Below are positions 46,653 to 47,069 of a stretch of DNA of 47,069 bases, piece after piece. Source of the stretch: Acidobacteriota bacterium (lineage in GTDB: Bacteria > Acidobacteriota > Thermoanaerobaculia > Multivoradales > Multivoraceae). Position 1 is the first letter of the stretch; every line of letters starts with the position of its first letter. The notes under the pieces were generated by a model. The model saw only the letters and a program-made list of their open reading frames with translations. It searched no databases and had not been told where the DNA came from. The stretch covers positions 79,248 to 126,316 of the forward strand of contig JAGWAG010000013.1 of assembly GCA_021296535.1 (NCBI GenBank), written 5' to 3'. The translations under genes and the position numbers were made by a program.

Positions 46653-47069
46653 TTAGCGCAGTTCTTCCGGGTTGCCGCCCAGGCTGTGGAGAATCTCTCG
46701 CGCTCTCGGATGATCCGGGTCGATTTCGAGGGCTTTCTCCAACTGCTGGAGTCCCTCCTCGGCGCGGCCCGTCTTGATGTAGGCAATCGTCAGGAGAGCG
46801 TAGGCGTCGGCCCGGCCGGGATCGATCTCGACCGCCCGTTCCAGGGCGGCCGACGCCTCCGAATTGCGGTCGGCGAGGCCGTAGAGCACGCCCAGGTTCA
46901 GGTGAGCATCGTAGGAGTCCGGGTCGAGACGCAGGACCTCGCGGTAGAGACGTTCAGCAGCGACGTAGTCCCGCTCCGCCAGACGCTGGTTCGCGGTTCG
47001 GATCATCGTCCGGGTGTCGCGCACCAGGGCCAGGACCGCCTGCATCATCGGATCCGGCAGGCTCGATAC
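46653..47069 (-). CDS. TPR repeat protein, C-terminal part (5' end beyond window)
   Basis: At least 138 residues, open at the right edge of the window, so the start at 47048 may be internal. Three TPR units are visible: RDYVAAERLYREVLRLDPDS, YDAHLNLGVLYGLADRNSEA through VEIDPGR, and YALLTIAYIKTGRAEEGLQQ with LEIDPDHP. The Asp-Pro ends at each repeat are typical. TPR arrays bind other proteins; the partner is unknown. Confidence 0.88.
   Translation of the reverse strand, partial: VSSLPDPMMQAVLALVRDTRTMIRTANQRLAERDYVAAERLYREVLRLDPDSYDAHLNLGVLYGLADRNSEASAALERAVEIDPGRADAYALLTIAYIKTGRAEEGLQQLEKALEIDPDHPRAREILHSLGGNPEELR

Overview
The window is a GC-rich bacterial chromosome segment with densely packed genes and many 4-bp start/stop overlaps. 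Several things fit a marine or host-associated Acidobacteriota-like bacterium (a Thermoanaerobaculia-type lineage is my best guess, by inference only). These are three PQQ dehydrogenases with c-type cytochromes, a DUF1800/DUF1501 pair, TMEM220, DUF3604, an RND pump, a TonB receptor, and secreted nucleases with a repeated C-terminal domain. I see no rRNA, tRNA, CRISPR array or transposase.

Layout. 1-8.2 kb (+): 3' end of smc, a secreted haem/copper monooxygenase-like protein, a small TMEM220 protein (-), then a GbsR/MarR regulator with an RND efflux fusion protein and pump. 8.2-15.9 kb (-): an NAD-dependent reductase, a structured intergenic element, a dihaem cytochrome c, a PQQ dehydrogenase, an EF-hand esterase and a TonB-dependent receptor, which read as an uptake-and-oxidation operon. 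16-18.3 kb (+): GNAT acetyltransferase, exonuclease III and a frameshifted sulfotransferase, chained by 4-bp overlaps. 18.3-19.5 kb: a second copy of the structured element, an octamer tandem repeat and a glutathione-transferase-like gene (-). 19.8-21.6 kb (+): an OLD-like ATPase-TOPRIM nuclease, a defence candidate. 21.7-31.9 kb (+): a secreted unknown, alpha/beta hydrolase, DUF418 membrane protein, DUF1330 protein, class II cytochrome c, two DUF6644-like membrane proteins, a broken PQQ dehydrogenase, a PQQ-cytochrome c fusion, a small membrane protein and a secreted helix-hairpin-helix repeat protein. 31.9-37.2 kb (-): a decayed NYN gene, a frameshifted DUF1501 gene, DUF1800 and an aldo/keto reductase. 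37.3-39.2 kb (+): DUF3604. 39.2-46.3 kb (-): two paralogous secreted nucleases, one apparently intact and one with two frameshifts. 46.7 kb to the end (-): a partial TPR protein.

The most novel observation is a pair of intergenic elements (14641-14818 and 18484-18646). Each has long, nearly perfect inverted arms (35 and 27 bp) around a 108-109 nt loop. The arm sequences differ between copies while remaining self-complementary, and a second inner helix also shows a compensatory change. Both lie directly 3' of minus-strand genes, after short tandem repeats that begin one base beyond the TAG stop. A second theme is decay: five genes carry frameshifts, four of which look like short out-of-frame deletions (about 4-23 nt) rather than homopolymer errors. 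A third is two likely CTG start codons placed in CTGA overlaps.
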